Positions 1 to 8,776 of a stretch of 64,000 nt of DNA are shown here, piece after piece; position 1 is the first letter of the stretch, and each line of letters begins with the position of its first letter. The stretch is taken from positions 1,532,837-1,596,836 of the forward strand of contig CAVPRI010000001.1 of NCBI GenBank assembly GCA_963707835.1, in the 5' to 3' direction. The DNA is from Bog-473 sp963707835 (GTDB taxonomy: Bacteria; Actinomycetota; Acidimicrobiia; Acidimicrobiales; RAAP-2). A program made the translations under genes and the position numbers. The notes under the pieces were generated by a model that was not told where the DNA came from, did no database searches, and saw only the letters and a program-made list of their open reading frames with translations.

Positions 1-1
1 G

Positions 2-664
2 CTCTTCAACTTCCTGATCGGCGGCGTCACCGGTGTCTTCCTGTCAGACGTCCCGGTGAACGTGACGGTGCACGGGAGCTTCTTCGTCCTCGCCCATTTC
101 CACTACACGATCATGGGCGGCCTCATCTTCGCAATGTTCGCCGGGTTCTACTATTGGTTCCCCAAGATCACGGGCAAGACCCTGAACCGCAAGCTGAGCA
201 AGTGGCACTTCTGGACCTTCTTCATCTTCTTCAACGGCACGTTCTTCCCGCTCTTCCTGGTCGGCCTCCTGGGCCAGCCGAGGCGTGTCTTCGAGTACGC
301 CACCAACCTCCAGACCCTGAACGACATCTCGACCATGAGCGCCTACCTCCTCGGCGCATCGTTCTTCTTCTTCATCATCAACTTCGTGTGGTCGATCTAC
401 CTGACGCCGCACCCCGCCCCCCCGAACCCGTGGGACTCGCTCGGACTGGAATGGCAGACACCGACACCGGTGCCGTGGTTCAACTTCGAGCACATCCCGG
501 TCATCCTCAACGACCCCTACCACTACGGTGAGCCGGGTGCCCTGCCGGTGGCCGACATGGGTTCGCCCATGCCTGTGGTGGGCGCCCCGGCAGGGTCGGT
601 GAGCCACGAGGATCTCGGGACCGGGGTCGATGGTGATGGCGATCCCCGGCCCCCCATGCTGTAG
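2..664 (+). CDS. ctaD: Cytochrome c oxidase subunit I, C-terminal part (5' end outside window)
   Basis: This is the last ~220 residues of the haem-copper oxidase catalytic subunit, which reduces O2 and pumps protons in the cytoplasmic membrane. The frame is open from the window edge. The motif VHGSFFVLAHFHYTIMGG holds the conserved His pair that ligates haem in transmembrane helix X, and two further membrane helices follow (FWTFFIFFNGTFFPLF and LLGASFFFFIINFVW). The Pro-rich C-terminal tail (PHPAPPNPWDSLGLEWQTP) is typical of actinobacterial CtaD. ctaE starts 12 bp downstream, so the two are probably co-transcribed. The binuclear-centre helices lie outside the window and cannot be checked. 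Confidence 0.95.
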   Translation, partial: LFNFLIGGVTGVFLSDVPVNVTVHGSFFVLAHFHYTIMGGLIFAMFAGFYYWFPKITGKTLNRKLSKWHFWTFFIFFNGTFFPLFLVGLLGQPRRVFEYATNLQTLNDISTMSAYLLGASFFFFIINFVWSIYLTPHPAPPNPWDSLGLEWQTPTPVPWFNFEHIPVILNDPYHYGEPGALPVADMGSPMPVVGAPAGSVSHEDLGTGVDGDGDPRPPML

Positions 665-675
665 CGAAGGAAGCC

Positions 676-1353
676 ATGGCCCAGAACCCCGTCGAAAACC
701 AGCAGTTCGAGAGCTTCCCTCAGCTCCGGGAAACTCCCGAGGAGATCGCCTTCGAGATGCGCGCCCAGGAGGGAGCGCTCTGGACGGGTGGGCGGCTGCT
801 CATCGGCATCTGGGCCTTCGCCTTCGCTGCCTTGGCCTTCGCCTACTTCTACCTGCGCTCCTCCAACAACCAGGACCTGTGGCGGCCCGGCGGGATCACA
901 GCACCGACCGGCGTCGGTGCGGCAATATTCACCATCACGGTGGCGAGCGCGCTGCTCGTCCAATTCGGTGAGCACCGCTTCCGACGGGACGAGACGCTGG
1001 ACTGGCAAGTGGCCGGATGGACAGCCGTCCTGGGCGGGCTGCTGGTGATCGGCCTGCAGATCTGGCAATTGACCGCATTGCCCTTCTTTCCCGGCTCGAG
1101 CGGGTATGCGTCGTGCTTCATTGGCTGGGCGGCCATGAACATCGCGGTGGTGCTGTGTGCCACCTACTGGATCGAGACGATCCTGGCTCGCGAGATCCGA
1201 CTGCGCCGGGCCATCGCGCAGGACGGGGGCGCTCCCAGCTCGACGCTGCCGGTGGCCCGTCTCCTGCGAGCCAACCTGAACGGCTGCAACTACTTCTGGG
1301 GGTTTGTCGCGCTGGTGGCGACGCTCTTCTGGGTACTGTTCTACGTCATCTGA
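676..1353 (+). CDS. ctaE: Cytochrome c oxidase subunit III
   Basis: This 225-residue membrane protein fits actinobacterial CtaE in length and topology, with about five helices (around residues 38-58, 79-97, 111-131, 146-165 and 203-223). The start is supported by an AAGGA ribosome site just upstream (667-672). Subunit III stabilises the catalytic core and does not bind redox cofactors. It follows ctaD and precedes assembly genes, forming an aa3-type oxidase operon. The assignment rests on the hydrophobic pattern plus this context; the motif FAYFYLRSSNN matches the conserved first-helix end of the family. Confidence 0.88.
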   Translation: MAQNPVENQQFESFPQLRETPEEIAFEMRAQEGALWTGGRLLIGIWAFAFAALAFAYFYLRSSNNQDLWRPGGITAPTGVGAAIFTITVASALLVQFGEHRFRRDETLDWQVAGWTAVLGGLLVIGLQIWQLTALPFFPGSSGYASCFIGWAAMNIAVVLCATYWIETILAREIRLRRAIAQDGGAPSSTLPVARLLRANLNGCNYFWGFVALVATLFWVLFYVI

Positions 1354-1369
1354 GTGGGAGGGCGAACTG

Positions 1370-1480
1370 GTGATCACTGCGGACGTGGCGGGCACCCAGG
1401 CACTGACCTTCGCCATCCCACTCGGGACCCTGGGTCTCGTCCTGCTGTGGGGGTTCTTCCAGCGCCGACCGACTCGATGA
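1370..1480 (+). CDS. Small membrane protein, 36 aa, in oxidase operon
   Basis: A GTG-started short frame encodes one strongly hydrophobic helix (ALTFAIPLGTLGLVLLWGFF) and ends QRRPTR. Its stop codon overlaps the ATGATG start of the next gene, which suggests coupled translation. Very small single-helix subunits are common in haem-copper oxidase operons, so it may be an accessory oxidase subunit. No family is recognised; the case rests on position, hydrophobicity and the stop/start overlap. Confidence 0.5.
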   Translation: MITADVAGTQALTFAIPLGTLGLVLLWGFFQRRPTR

Positions 1481-2286
1481 TGCCCCGGGCTGCCCGGCGG
1501 CAGCCCGGGATGGGCGCCGCTTGGTGGCGGTCCTGGTCGCTCGTCGGCGCGGTCTTGGTGGCCCTGGTTGCCCTCCTCCCTCCCGTGGGCGTCGTCGCCC
1601 GCCATGCCGCGTACGGAGTCACCCTCCAATTCGCCCTCTTGGCCATCGCCCTGCCGGCGCTGGCCGTGGCCGGCGCACCGTGGAGGGCCCTCGGACTTTC
1701 GCGACGCGACGGTGGTGCATGTCCCAAGCTGGGCGATCGGCTGGCCGACGTCCGGCGCCGCCAGCGACAGCTACCGCGGGCGCTGGCTTTCGTGGGCGCC
1801 GACGTGGTCGCGGCAGTCGTCTGGCACACGCCGGTCGCGGTCGGCGCCGTGGCCATCCACGCCTGGCTGGCTTCCCTCGAGGCCGTGAGCCTGCTCGTCT
1901 TCGGCATCGGCGCGTGGCTCGAGCTGATCGAGTCCCCACCCTTCACCCCCCGTTCGGGACTTCTCCGTCGGGCGGTCCTCGCCACGCTGTGCATGTGGGC
2001 ATTCTGGATCCTGGCTTACGTGACGGGACTCTCGAACCACGGCTTCTACGACAGCTTCCGCCACGGCCCCGGCGGGCTCAGCAGAGCGGCCGATGAGCAG
2101 ATCGCGGCGGCCCTGCTGTGGCTGGTTGCGGCGCTGGCCTTCGTCCCGGTGATCTTCTGGAACGCCCTGCGCTGGTTGCAGTCCGAGGAGGACCCCGACT
2201 CCGAGCTTCTGGCCCTGGCCCGTGCGGAGCACCGGCGGGGCAGCGCGCCGCACCCGAAGCCGCCTCGTGCCCGGCCGGCGTCGTGA
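1477..2286 (+). CDS. CtaG-type cytochrome c oxidase assembly factor
   Basis: This ~269-residue polytopic membrane protein has 6-7 predicted helices, a cytoplasmic Arg-rich loop near residues 75-95, and conserved-looking segments WHTPVAVGAVAIHAWL and HGFYDSF. It resembles caa3_CtaG proteins, which help deliver copper to the CuB site of the oxidase. ATG 1477 is preferred because it overlaps the stop of the preceding small gene; an in-frame extension to 1354 would be hydrophilic and would overlap that gene. The C-terminal tail is basic and cytoplasmic. A paralogue lies on the integrated element at 14039-14944. Confidence 0.75.
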   Translation: MMPRAARRQPGMGAAWWRSWSLVGAVLVALVALLPPVGVVARHAAYGVTLQFALLAIALPALAVAGAPWRALGLSRRDGGACPKLGDRLADVRRRQRQLPRALAFVGADVVAAVVWHTPVAVGAVAIHAWLASLEAVSLLVFGIGAWLELIESPPFTPRSGLLRRAVLATLCMWAFWILAYVTGLSNHGFYDSFRHGPGGLSRAADEQIAAALLWLVAALAFVPVIFWNALRWLQSEEDPDSELLALARAEHRRGSAPHPKPPRARPAS

Positions 2287-2555
2287 TCCACCGGTGGTTC
2301 TCGTCGCGGGCCGTCCTCTTGCACTCCGAGCTCTTGTTGGTGGTGGGGGGGTGCGCCGCGGCCACCTGGTGGCAGGCGCACCGTGCGCTGAGTGGGAACG
2401 ACCTGAGCTGGTTCTACACCTTCGAATGGCCCATCCTTGCCGGTATCGCCGTGGCCGCGTGGTGGCACCTGGTGCACGAAGATCCCGCCGCCCGCGCCGC
2501 CCGCCAGCGCATCGAGGAGGCGGTGGATCCAGCGGAACGCAAGGCCGAGTGGTGA
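2283..2555 (+). CDS. Small two-helix membrane protein, unknown function
   Basis: The GTG start overlaps the stop of the CtaG-like gene (GTGA). The 90-residue product has helices at about residues 12-28 (LLLVVGGCAAATWW) and 44-60 (WPILAGIAVAAWWHL), then an acidic tail that includes a possible zinc-poor amphipathic stretch (RQRIEEAVDPAERKAEW). The conserved-looking motif SWFYTFEWP lies between the helices. The family is not recognised. Overlap with an oxidase assembly gene suggests a role in respiratory-complex biogenesis, but that is inference only. Confidence 0.6.
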   Translation: MIHRWFSSRAVLLHSELLLVVGGCAAATWWQAHRALSGNDLSWFYTFEWPILAGIAVAAWWHLVHEDPAARAARQRIEEAVDPAERKAEW

Positions 2556-2604
2556 GTTCCGGCTCTGGGGGAAACCGCAGCTCGACTCCTCGTGGCGACC
2601 CGTC

Positions 2605-3231
2605 ATGGCTACCCTGAGGTCGGTGCGTGACCCGGGCCGTGAATCGGTCATTCGTCGCCGGCGGGGGGATCGGACGCTGAAGTTGGTGGCCGCGCTGGCC
2701 GGGGCCTGCCTAGTCGGCTTCGTGACGTTCGTGGTGGTTCGAGGCCCATCACGGACGTCGGGCCCGAGCACGGCCGCCCTGGCGGTGGCTCCTCCACCCG
2801 TGCTCAAGACGGGGACCCAGGCTCCCGACTTCACGCTGCCGGCGCTCGGAGGGGGCGCGCCGGTGAGCCTCTCGGCCCATCGGGGCCGACCACTCGTTGT
2901 CAACTTCTTCGCGTCCTGGTGCTCCGAGTGCCGCGCCGAGCTCGACGCGGTAGCGACCGTGGCCCGATCAGCGGGGAAGCAGATCGGCGTGGTCGGGGTC
3001 GACTCCAACGAAAGCTCCGAGGCCACCGCCAGCCGTTTGTTGGCGCAGGCCGGCGCCGCATATCCGGTGGCCGTGGATTCCGACGCCACCGTGGCCACCC
3101 GCTACGAGGTTCAGGCGCTTCCGGTCAGCTACTTCCTCGACGGATCGGGGAAGGTGGTGGGTGCGGCCGTCGGGCCGCAGACGGTGGCCTCGCTCCAGCG
3201 GTGGGTGCGCCGGCTCGAGGCGGGTTCTTGA
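2605..3231 (+). CDS. TlpA/ResA-like membrane-anchored thiol-disulfide oxidoreductase
   Basis: The 208-residue protein has an N-terminal membrane anchor (about residues 28-47) followed by an extracytoplasmic thioredoxin fold. The redox motif is FFASWCSECRAELDAV, a CSEC version of CxxC, and the cis-Pro region reads VQALPVSYFLD. Such proteins reduce cysteines in apo-cytochrome c or in the CuA/SCO copper sites. Its place between a CtaG-like gene and a SCO gene supports a role in oxidase CuA maturation. ATG 2605 gives the shortest N-terminus before the membrane anchor and does not overlap the upstream gene. Confidence 0.85.
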   Translation: MATLRSVRDPGRESVIRRRRGDRTLKLVAALAGACLVGFVTFVVVRGPSRTSGPSTAALAVAPPPVLKTGTQAPDFTLPALGGGAPVSLSAHRGRPLVVNFFASWCSECRAELDAVATVARSAGKQIGVVGVDSNESSEATASRLLAQAGAAYPVAVDSDATVATRYEVQALPVSYFLDGSGKVVGAAVGPQTVASLQRWVRRLEAGS

Positions 3232-3232
3232 G

Positions 3233-4081
3233 GTGAGCCCGCCCGGAGGAGCCGAGCCCTCGCACGGAGTGGATCGCTCGGCGGCCCTGGCTGCCGGGGC
3301 GCCGGGGGTGCCGGTCCGATTCGTCTGGTGGTTGGTCGCCGGAGCACTGGTGCTCACCGTCGCTGGCCTGCTCGGCGAGCACCTCTTCACCTCGGCCGGG
3401 CTCAACCCTACGGCCGCCACGACTCCGACGGCCGTGACGGCCCACGGCCCCACTCCGGTGCCGGTGTCGACGCCGCCCGCCGCCGACCGGTCGCTCACGG
3501 CGTCGCTGGCATCCTTCATGGGGCTGAGCACCCCAGTCCCGCTCCCCGCACCCGCCTTCACCCTGAGAGACCAGCTGGGACTTCCGGTGTCGGTCCCGCT
3601 TCCCACTCCGCCACGCCGTGTGGTGGTGCTGTCCTTCATGAACGCCCCCTGCAACGACATCTGTCCGGTTTTGGCCCAAGAGATCGTGCAGGCGGACCGC
3701 GACCTCGGCGCCCGGGCAGCCGACGTCGAGTTCCTCACGGTGAACACCGATCCCACCGCGTTGGCCCAAGGCGACGAGGCACCGATGCTCCGATCCACTG
3801 GATTGACCCCGCTCGGCAACTGGCACATGCTCACCGGGCCGCTGGCCACGCTGGACCAGGTGTGGAAGGACTACGGCGTCTCGATCTCGGTGAACACCAA
3901 GACCGGTCTGGAGGCCCACAGCGACGTGCTCGACTTCCTCGATCCGCAGGGTTACCTGCGCTACCGGGCCGTGCCTGTTGCCGACGAGAGCGGGCGCGGC
4001 ACGTACACGCTTCCCGAGGCGAGCATCGAGCGCTGGGGTCAGGGCATCGCGACGTACGCAGACAAGCTGGTGGGGCGGTGA
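3233..4081 (+). CDS. SCO1/SenC-family copper chaperone
   Basis: A GTG start two bases after the previous stop gives 282 residues: an N-terminal anchor (WWLVAGALVLTVAGLL), a Pro/Thr-rich linker, and a thioredoxin-like SCO domain. The copper-binding motif NAPCNDICPVL supplies the CxxxCP cysteines, and a His sits in LEAHSDVLDFLD, where the third ligand is expected. SCO proteins insert copper into CuA of cytochrome oxidase subunit II. The upstream TlpA-like gene would supply reductant. A second SCO gene lies on the integrated element at 13249-14042. Confidence 0.88.
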   Translation: MSPPGGAEPSHGVDRSAALAAGAPGVPVRFVWWLVAGALVLTVAGLLGEHLFTSAGLNPTAATTPTAVTAHGPTPVPVSTPPAADRSLTASLASFMGLSTPVPLPAPAFTLRDQLGLPVSVPLPTPPRRVVVLSFMNAPCNDICPVLAQEIVQADRDLGARAADVEFLTVNTDPTALAQGDEAPMLRSTGLTPLGNWHMLTGPLATLDQVWKDYGVSISVNTKTGLEAHSDVLDFLDPQGYLRYRAVPVADESGRGTYTLPEASIERWGQGIATYADKLVGR

Positions 4082-4722
4082 GCGGACAGGTAGGGGCACC
4101 CGAGCCGGCCAGGCCGCCGGTCTGGCGGCATCGCCGGGGTCTCCTGATCACCGCCGCAGTGTTGGTCATCCTCCTCATCACGGTGCTCACCGATTTGCCG
4201 GTCGGCACGTCGCGGGCCAGCGACATCACCGCAGAACGTGCCGTGATGAGCGAGGTGAACACCGACCTGGCGCCCTGCGCGTTCGCCGTACGCCAAGCCG
4301 TCGACATCTGGACCCTGGCGGCAGCGGGCCGGCTCTCGGCGGCCGACCGGGCCCCCGCCCCGGGGCTGCTCGGGGACGACCAGTCGGCCTGCTCCTTCAC
4401 CAACGAGGATGTCTACGACCTGGCCGGTAACATCCAGGTCCCGGGCACGCCGGCCGGCAAGCACCTGGGTCAAATGGTCGACATCGCGACTCTCTGGACG
4501 ACCTCCGATGCCCTGCGGGCCATCGAGGACGTGCAGACCCTCATGGTCCATCCGGGTGACCGCCCCGTGCTGGCGAACCTGGCCAAGGAGGAGTCGGAGC
4601 TGGCGTCCGACCGGGCCGAGGCCCTCAGGCAGGAGGCGGCGGCCGAGCGTGCGCTGTCAACGCATCTGCCCCCGGTGGATCTGCCCGCCATCTCGTCGGG
4701 CACGTCCAGCGCCGCGGGATGA
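4078..4722 (+). CDS. Membrane-anchored extracytoplasmic protein of oxidase cluster, unknown function
   Basis: The start overlaps the SCO stop (GTGA). The 214-residue product has a short cytoplasmic N-terminus, one membrane helix (LLITAAVLVILLITVLTDL) and an exported helical domain. Two Cys residues (LAPCAF and QSACSF) could form a disulfide or bind metal. An Ala/Glu-rich helical C-terminus (KEESELASDRAEALRQEAA) resembles a short coiled coil. No family is recognised; the overlap places it in the oxidase maturation operon. Confidence 0.65.
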   Translation: MSGQVGAPEPARPPVWRHRRGLLITAAVLVILLITVLTDLPVGTSRASDITAERAVMSEVNTDLAPCAFAVRQAVDIWTLAAAGRLSAADRAPAPGLLGDDQSACSFTNEDVYDLAGNIQVPGTPAGKHLGQMVDIATLWTTSDALRAIEDVQTLMVHPGDRPVLANLAKEESELASDRAEALRQEAAAERALSTHLPPVDLPAISSGTSSAAG

Positions 4723-4967
4723 CCTCCTGGGGACACCCGCCCCACGCCCCGGAGAGGCCGGGAATGGACCGTCGGTGCCGCGCCGTTACGGTGGCTTTCA
4801 GGAACCACACGTTTCTCAGGTTCGAGCTGCCTGAACTGCCGTGTTTCACACGACGGCAACATGATCCTCAGGATTCTCGCACCGAGCTCTCACGCGGGTC
4901 ATCACCCCGCCTCGAATCATGTCGGTCCAGGAGGCGGAATCACCCATTCCAACGGTTCCGGACACCA

Positions 4968-5132
4968 ATGACATTTCTCATCATCAGCGTTCCCCTCATG
5001 GCCCTGGCCATCGTTCTCGCCGTCGTTCCGATCACCGTGATGTCCTTTGCTCACCGCCGTGGCACCGTCGGACCGTCCCGGAGCCGGCCCCGTCAGATCG
5101 TCTCGTGCCGACCAGGTGGCCGTCTCCGGTGA
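4968..5132 (+). CDS. Possible small single-helix membrane protein in the 4723-5218 gap
   Basis: The 496-bp gap between the oxidase operon and the convergent cytochrome b gene holds one short frame with coding character: 54 residues starting ATG, a strong helix (FLIISVPLMALAIVLAVVPI) and a basic tail. No convincing ribosome site is seen, though a GGAGG lies about 30 bases upstream. The rest of the gap shows nothing that I can name. The frame could be chance hydrophobicity. Confidence 0.35.
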   Translation: MTFLIISVPLMALAIVLAVVPITVMSFAHRRGTVGPSRSRPRQIVSCRPGGRLR

Positions 5133-5218
5133 TGGCGGACCGATCCAAAGGGCTCCCGAGGACGTCGTCGATCGACCCCATTCAGCGGGGGACCGCGATG
5201 ACCAACCGTCCGCACTCG

Positions 5219-5878
5219 TCAGGACACGGCGTCGGGCTCCACTTTCGACTGCTCTTCAGCCAACCAGCCCGGAGCATGACGGGCGGCCCACGTCGTGGTG
5301 ACCCAACCCCTGATCATGGCGCGCAGCGAGGCGGGGTGGGTGAGGGCGAACAGGACATGGCCGGCCACCACAACGAAGATGGCAAGGGCGAAGACGTCAT
5401 GAACGAATGTGGCTCCGGTGCGCCATCCGACGGGGAAGAAGCGAAACCACTTCAGCATGGCACCGGTGGCGAGCATCACCACAATGGCGGCGCCGGTGAA
5501 GATCGCGTTGAGCTTCTGACCAGGATTGAATTTGTCCAGGACCTGTGGCGCCCCTCGGCCCAGGGACTTGAGCCAGGTCATCTCGTCGCTGCTCCAGACG
5601 TTGATCCGTCGGAGGTCACGGCGGAACTGGGCTCCCCAGGGGCCGACGATGGACACGATGAGGGGCAGCGGGAGGGCGATGCCCGCCCAGAGGTGAATCT
5701 CCTCGACCAGGGCGCGGCGTCCGACCAGGCCGGCGATCGATCCGAAATAGAGCGGCAGCGCCGTCGCCATGAGCACCCCAAAGAGCAGGGCATTCATCCA
5801 GTGCGCGGTCCGTTGCACGGAGTCGAACCGCACGATCCGTCGAGCGGTGCTCGGACGATCCGTGACGGTCGGTGTCAC
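5219..5878 (-). CDS. Cytochrome b561/FdnI-like membrane subunit
   Basis: The 219-residue protein has four helices and the bis-haem His pattern of the Ni-hydrogenase/formate dehydrogenase cytochrome b family: AHWMNALLFGVLM at helix 1, EEIHLWAGIALPL at helix 2, and VHDVFALAIFVVVAGHVLF at helix 4. It probably passes electrons from the molybdoenzyme encoded just upstream to the quinone pool. I choose GTG 5878 because it overlaps that gene's stop (GTGA); an ATG at 5932 would overlap it by 58 bp. The gene converges on the oxidase cluster. Confidence 0.82.
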   Translation of the reverse strand: MTPTVTDRPSTARRIVRFDSVQRTAHWMNALLFGVLMATALPLYFGSIAGLVGRRALVEEIHLWAGIALPLPLIVSIVGPWGAQFRRDLRRINVWSSDEMTWLKSLGRGAPQVLDKFNPGQKLNAIFTGAAIVVMLATGAMLKWFRFFPVGWRTGATFVHDVFALAIFVVVAGHVLFALTHPASLRAMIRGWVTTTWAARHAPGWLAEEQSKVEPDAVS

Positions 5879-6606
5879 TCGGCGCTTCTCGTCAGGGAGG
5901 GGTCGGTCGCACCGGTCGACCCATCGATCCATCCGTCAACGGGGTAGCCGTTCTGTTCCCAGAACCCGGGCATCACGTGGTCCACGACCCTGATGGCCGA
6001 CAGCCACTTGAGCGATTTGTAGCCGAACATGGGAGCGACGTAGAGCCGTACGGGCCCTCCGTGTTCGGTGGTGACCGGGCCTCCCAGCATGCGGTAGGCG
6101 ACGATGACGTCGGGCAGGCGCGCCTGATCGAGCGTCAGGCTCTCGGTGTCGGCACCGTCGTAGGACTCGAAGCGCAGCGCGACGGCGCTGTTCCCTATGC
6201 CCACGTCATCGAGAATCTCCGACAGCCGCACGCCTTCCCAATGCACACCTGGGACGGACCAGCCGGTCACACAGTGGAAATCCTTCACGAATGTGGTTCG
6301 CGGCATCGACTCGAGATCGTCGACCGTGTAGGTCCGGGGCCGGTCGACGAGTCCGGTGACTTCGAGTCGGTACGCAGAACGTGAGACGACCGGGTACGAG
6401 CCGGTGATCGAGTAGATGCGAAAGCTCCCTCCCGACAGCAAACCTGCCAGCCCCGAACCGGTCACATGGCGGAGAGCACTCTGCACCTTGGCGCCCAACA
6501 CGATCCCGGCGGCGCCCAGACCCACCAGTCCGAGGAAGACCCGCCGTCCCACGGGGACCCGTGGTTGGGCCTCCTGGCGACTCGATCCGGTCGGCTCGGC
6601 GGTCAC
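5875..6606 (-). CDS. Sulfite-oxidase-family molybdopterin oxidoreductase
   Basis: This 243-residue protein carries the sulfite oxidase/MsrP (YedY) molybdopterin fold. The likely Mo-ligating Cys sits in VKDFHCVTGWSVPGVHWEG, and substrate/cofactor-loop motifs HGGPVRLYVAPMFGYKSLKW follow. The N-terminus (GRRVFLGLVGLGAAGIVLGA) looks like a Tat-type signal or anchor with a double Arg, so the domain is probably extracytoplasmic. It pairs with the downstream cytochrome b, the arrangement of MsrPQ-like or reductase-type systems. The substrate cannot be told from sequence. Confidence 0.85.
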   Translation of the reverse strand: MTAEPTGSSRQEAQPRVPVGRRVFLGLVGLGAAGIVLGAKVQSALRHVTGSGLAGLLSGGSFRIYSITGSYPVVSRSAYRLEVTGLVDRPRTYTVDDLESMPRTTFVKDFHCVTGWSVPGVHWEGVRLSEILDDVGIGNSAVALRFESYDGADTESLTLDQARLPDVIVAYRMLGGPVTTEHGGPVRLYVAPMFGYKSLKWLSAIRVVDHVMPGFWEQNGYPVDGWIDGSTGATDPSLTRSAE

Positions 6607-6811
6607 CGGTCGGCCACTCCTCGTGTGTGGGATAGCTCAGGCACTGCACTCCTCGCTATTCGGATCGCCACCTTCGGTAGAGCTCGGTCAGGTCCGCCTT
6701 TGCCTCGGGACTCAGGTCTTCGGGCTCGATGGGTCCGGGCGCCATGATTCGAGCGCCATGAGAGGGCAGGTGCACCTCCAACGATGCTCACGGTCGCGGT
6801 GACAGCACCCT
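6607..6811. other. Intergenic, chromosomal flank of the integrated element
   Basis: About 200 bp upstream of the molybdoenzyme gene and outside the left attachment repeat. It should contain that gene's promoter on the minus strand. No RNA gene, convincing hairpin or short coding frame is seen. Confidence 0.5.
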
Positions 6812-6832
6812 TGGAGGTGGCGGGAATCGAAC
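6812..6832. repeat. Left attachment repeat (tmRNA 3'-end fragment)
   Basis: These 21 bp match the last 21 bp of the tmRNA gene (21194-21214) exactly and in the same orientation; the bases on either side differ. The fragment covers the 3' acceptor strand, discriminator and part of the T-arm, the usual crossover segment of tmRNA-targeting integrases. Confidence 0.85.
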
Positions 6833-6902
6833 GTCGGGCTGTGATCGGTGTAAACCTCCACGTCAACGCCACAAATCCTGACTCTAGCTGGAGCGTGATG
6901 GT

Positions 6903-6942
6903 AATCGTTGGCACCCGCTGACACTCGCAAGTACTCGCTGTC
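6903..6942. repeat. Left-end 10-bp-phased repeats (probable integrase arm sites)
   Basis: Four consecutive 10-mers read aatcgttggc, acccgctgac, actcgcaagt and actcgctgtc. They share a core (C/T)CG(C/T)TG with exact one-helical-turn spacing. The same core occurs in the opposite orientation at the right end (20811-20870). A 13-bp sequence cagatccgtgtca follows at 6959-6971 and recurs at 21120-21132. Confidence 0.7.
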
Positions 6943-7023
6943 TGCCCATTCTTCGTGGCAGATCCGTGTCACGTCGAGCAATGATCGAATGCCCCAGCCG
7001 GTGCCGAGAGAGGGCCATCGCCC

Positions 7024-8770
7024 TCAGCAGGAATAGTTGGTGCGGTGGGCTCGGCTCCAGCTGGCGTAAACCCTCCCGATCCCGTACCACGCAGCGCTGA
7101 AGACGCCGACGAAGAACCCGACCGGCCAGTTGAACTCGTAGGAGCTGGCCAGGGCCGCCCACACGGTGAACAGAGCAATGGCGACCGATGCGGCCATGGC
7201 AACCCCAGGTCGGTTGCTGAAGCAGCGAGCGGCAGCCGGAGGTCCGATCATCAGGGTGAAGATCAAGAGGGCACCGACGACCGGCACTGTCATCGTGGTG
7301 GCACAGGCCAGGACCACCAGGAAGGCCATCTCGGTCCGATGGGGCTCGATACCCCTGGCCTGGGCGATCTCCGGAGCGATCGAGTTGAGCATCAGGCGCC
7401 GGTAGAGAGCGGCGATGCCGACGATCGAAACCAGTCCCAGCACGGCCACCGGCAGGATCTCGCTGGAGCTGACACCGAGGATCTCGCCGAAGAGGAGCGA
7501 GAAGATCTGGGGCTCGTACTCGGTGCTCTGACTCAAGAACGCAGCGCCGAGAGCCAGCATCATGACGAGCACCAGGGCCGTGACCACATCGGCCCGGCCC
7601 CGCCGGCTGAGCGACCCGATGCCAAGGGCGGCGAGCAAGGAGAACACGCCCAGGCCGACGAGGGGGTTGACGCCGACCAGGTTGGCGCCCGCGGCTCCGG
7701 CGAAGGCGCCATTGGGGATGGCGTGGGCGGGGAAGGCCGACCCCCGGAGCACGACGAAGAAGCCAACGACCCCGGCGACGATGGCCACGATGGTGCCCAC
7801 CTCCCATGCGTTGGTCATGAAGCCGGAGAACATCAGGCGTGTGGCACCAACCGGTAACGCGTCCTCGCCGCGGGGCGCAACCGCACGCTCGGGTGGCTCG
7901 CCGCCGGCGCGACGGCCCGAGAGCCGGCGGACGACGGGAAGACCGGAAGCGAGGTACAGGAGGAACACGATGGCCACGATGAAGAAGCTGACGGGCAGTC
8001 CCTGGCTCGAGGGGTCCCACGAGACGCTGTCGTACGCGAAGAGGATGCCGAGCCAGGTTGTCGAGATCCCGAGGAGGCAGGCGACCGCCGTCGCCGTGCG
8101 CAAGCTCCGGGTGACGCGCAGTGCCGTGGCCGCAGGCCCGATGAGCAAGGCCGTCGAGAGGATGGACCCGATGGCGATCGAGGACAGGCCGACCGCGACG
8201 GCGAGGGCGAGCATGAACAGCAGGCCGACGACACGCAGGCTGATGCCCCGGGCCGACGCGAGCTCCGCGCTGACCGAGCTGAGCAAGAGCGGTCGATAGA
8301 TCACGCCCAAGACGAGCAGGGTGGCGGCGCTCGAGGGCGACCACAGTCGGCACGGTGGACGGGTCGATGGTGAAGATCGACCCGAAGAGGATCTGTTGGG
8401 TGGCGCCCGTGATGGCACTGCGGGTCGCATCCAGGTAGAGGAACAGCGCGGAAAGTCCGGTGGCCGCTCCGAGCACGATGCCCGTCGCCACGTCCCGGCT
8501 GCGCGCCCGCTCGACGCCGATCATCTCCATGGCCCCTCCACCAATGACCCCGCCGGCGATGAACCCCGTGAGTGGGCTGAGCCCCAAGAGGAAGGCACCC
8601 GAGCCCCCGGTGGTGGCGACATCGGTCAATGCATGGCCGGCGAAGGACTGGCTCCGCACCACGGTGAAGACACCGACGACCGCCGAAACAACCGCGGTGA
8701 GCGCTCCGATGAGCGCCGCGGTGTGGACCGGAGCGCTCGAGAAGAATCCCGGCTCGAACAGGAGGTGCAC
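7024..8770 (-). CDS. Zn/Mn-type ABC transporter permease, two fused ABC-3 domains, frameshifted
   Basis: Two ZnuB/MntB-type permease domains lie in tandem in one gene of ~580 residues. Domain 1 begins MHLLFEPGFFSSAPVHTA and contains SQSFAGHALTDVATTG; domain 2 begins near FSGFMTNAWEVGT and contains GSAFPAHAIPNGAFAG, the equivalent loop of the second copy. Each has about 7-8 helices. The frame changes once at about 8330-8336, inside domain 1 (PSTVPTVVAL, continuing SAATLLVLGVIY in another frame). This is either an error or a disabling mutation. The family is normally a single-domain homodimer, so the fusion makes a covalent pseudo-dimer. The operon order is binding protein, ATPase, permease. 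Confidence 0.8.
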
Positions 8771-8776
8771 GCGACG

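Noticed and set aside
523..1629. Long antisense frame (368 codons) across ctaE and neighbours
   Set aside because: It has Arg/Gly/Pro-rich, low-complexity composition and lies opposite well-supported membrane-protein genes; it is a GC-bias shadow.
6812..6832. Separate tRNA or tmRNA gene at the left repeat
   Set aside because: Only 21 bp match the tmRNA 3' end; no acceptor partner, D-arm or tag frame follows.
7045..7857. Plus-strand 270-codon frame inside the metal transporter region
   Set aside because: It is hydrophilic and His/Gly/Asp-rich, and lies opposite the permease domains with clear membrane helices; typical of an antisense shadow.
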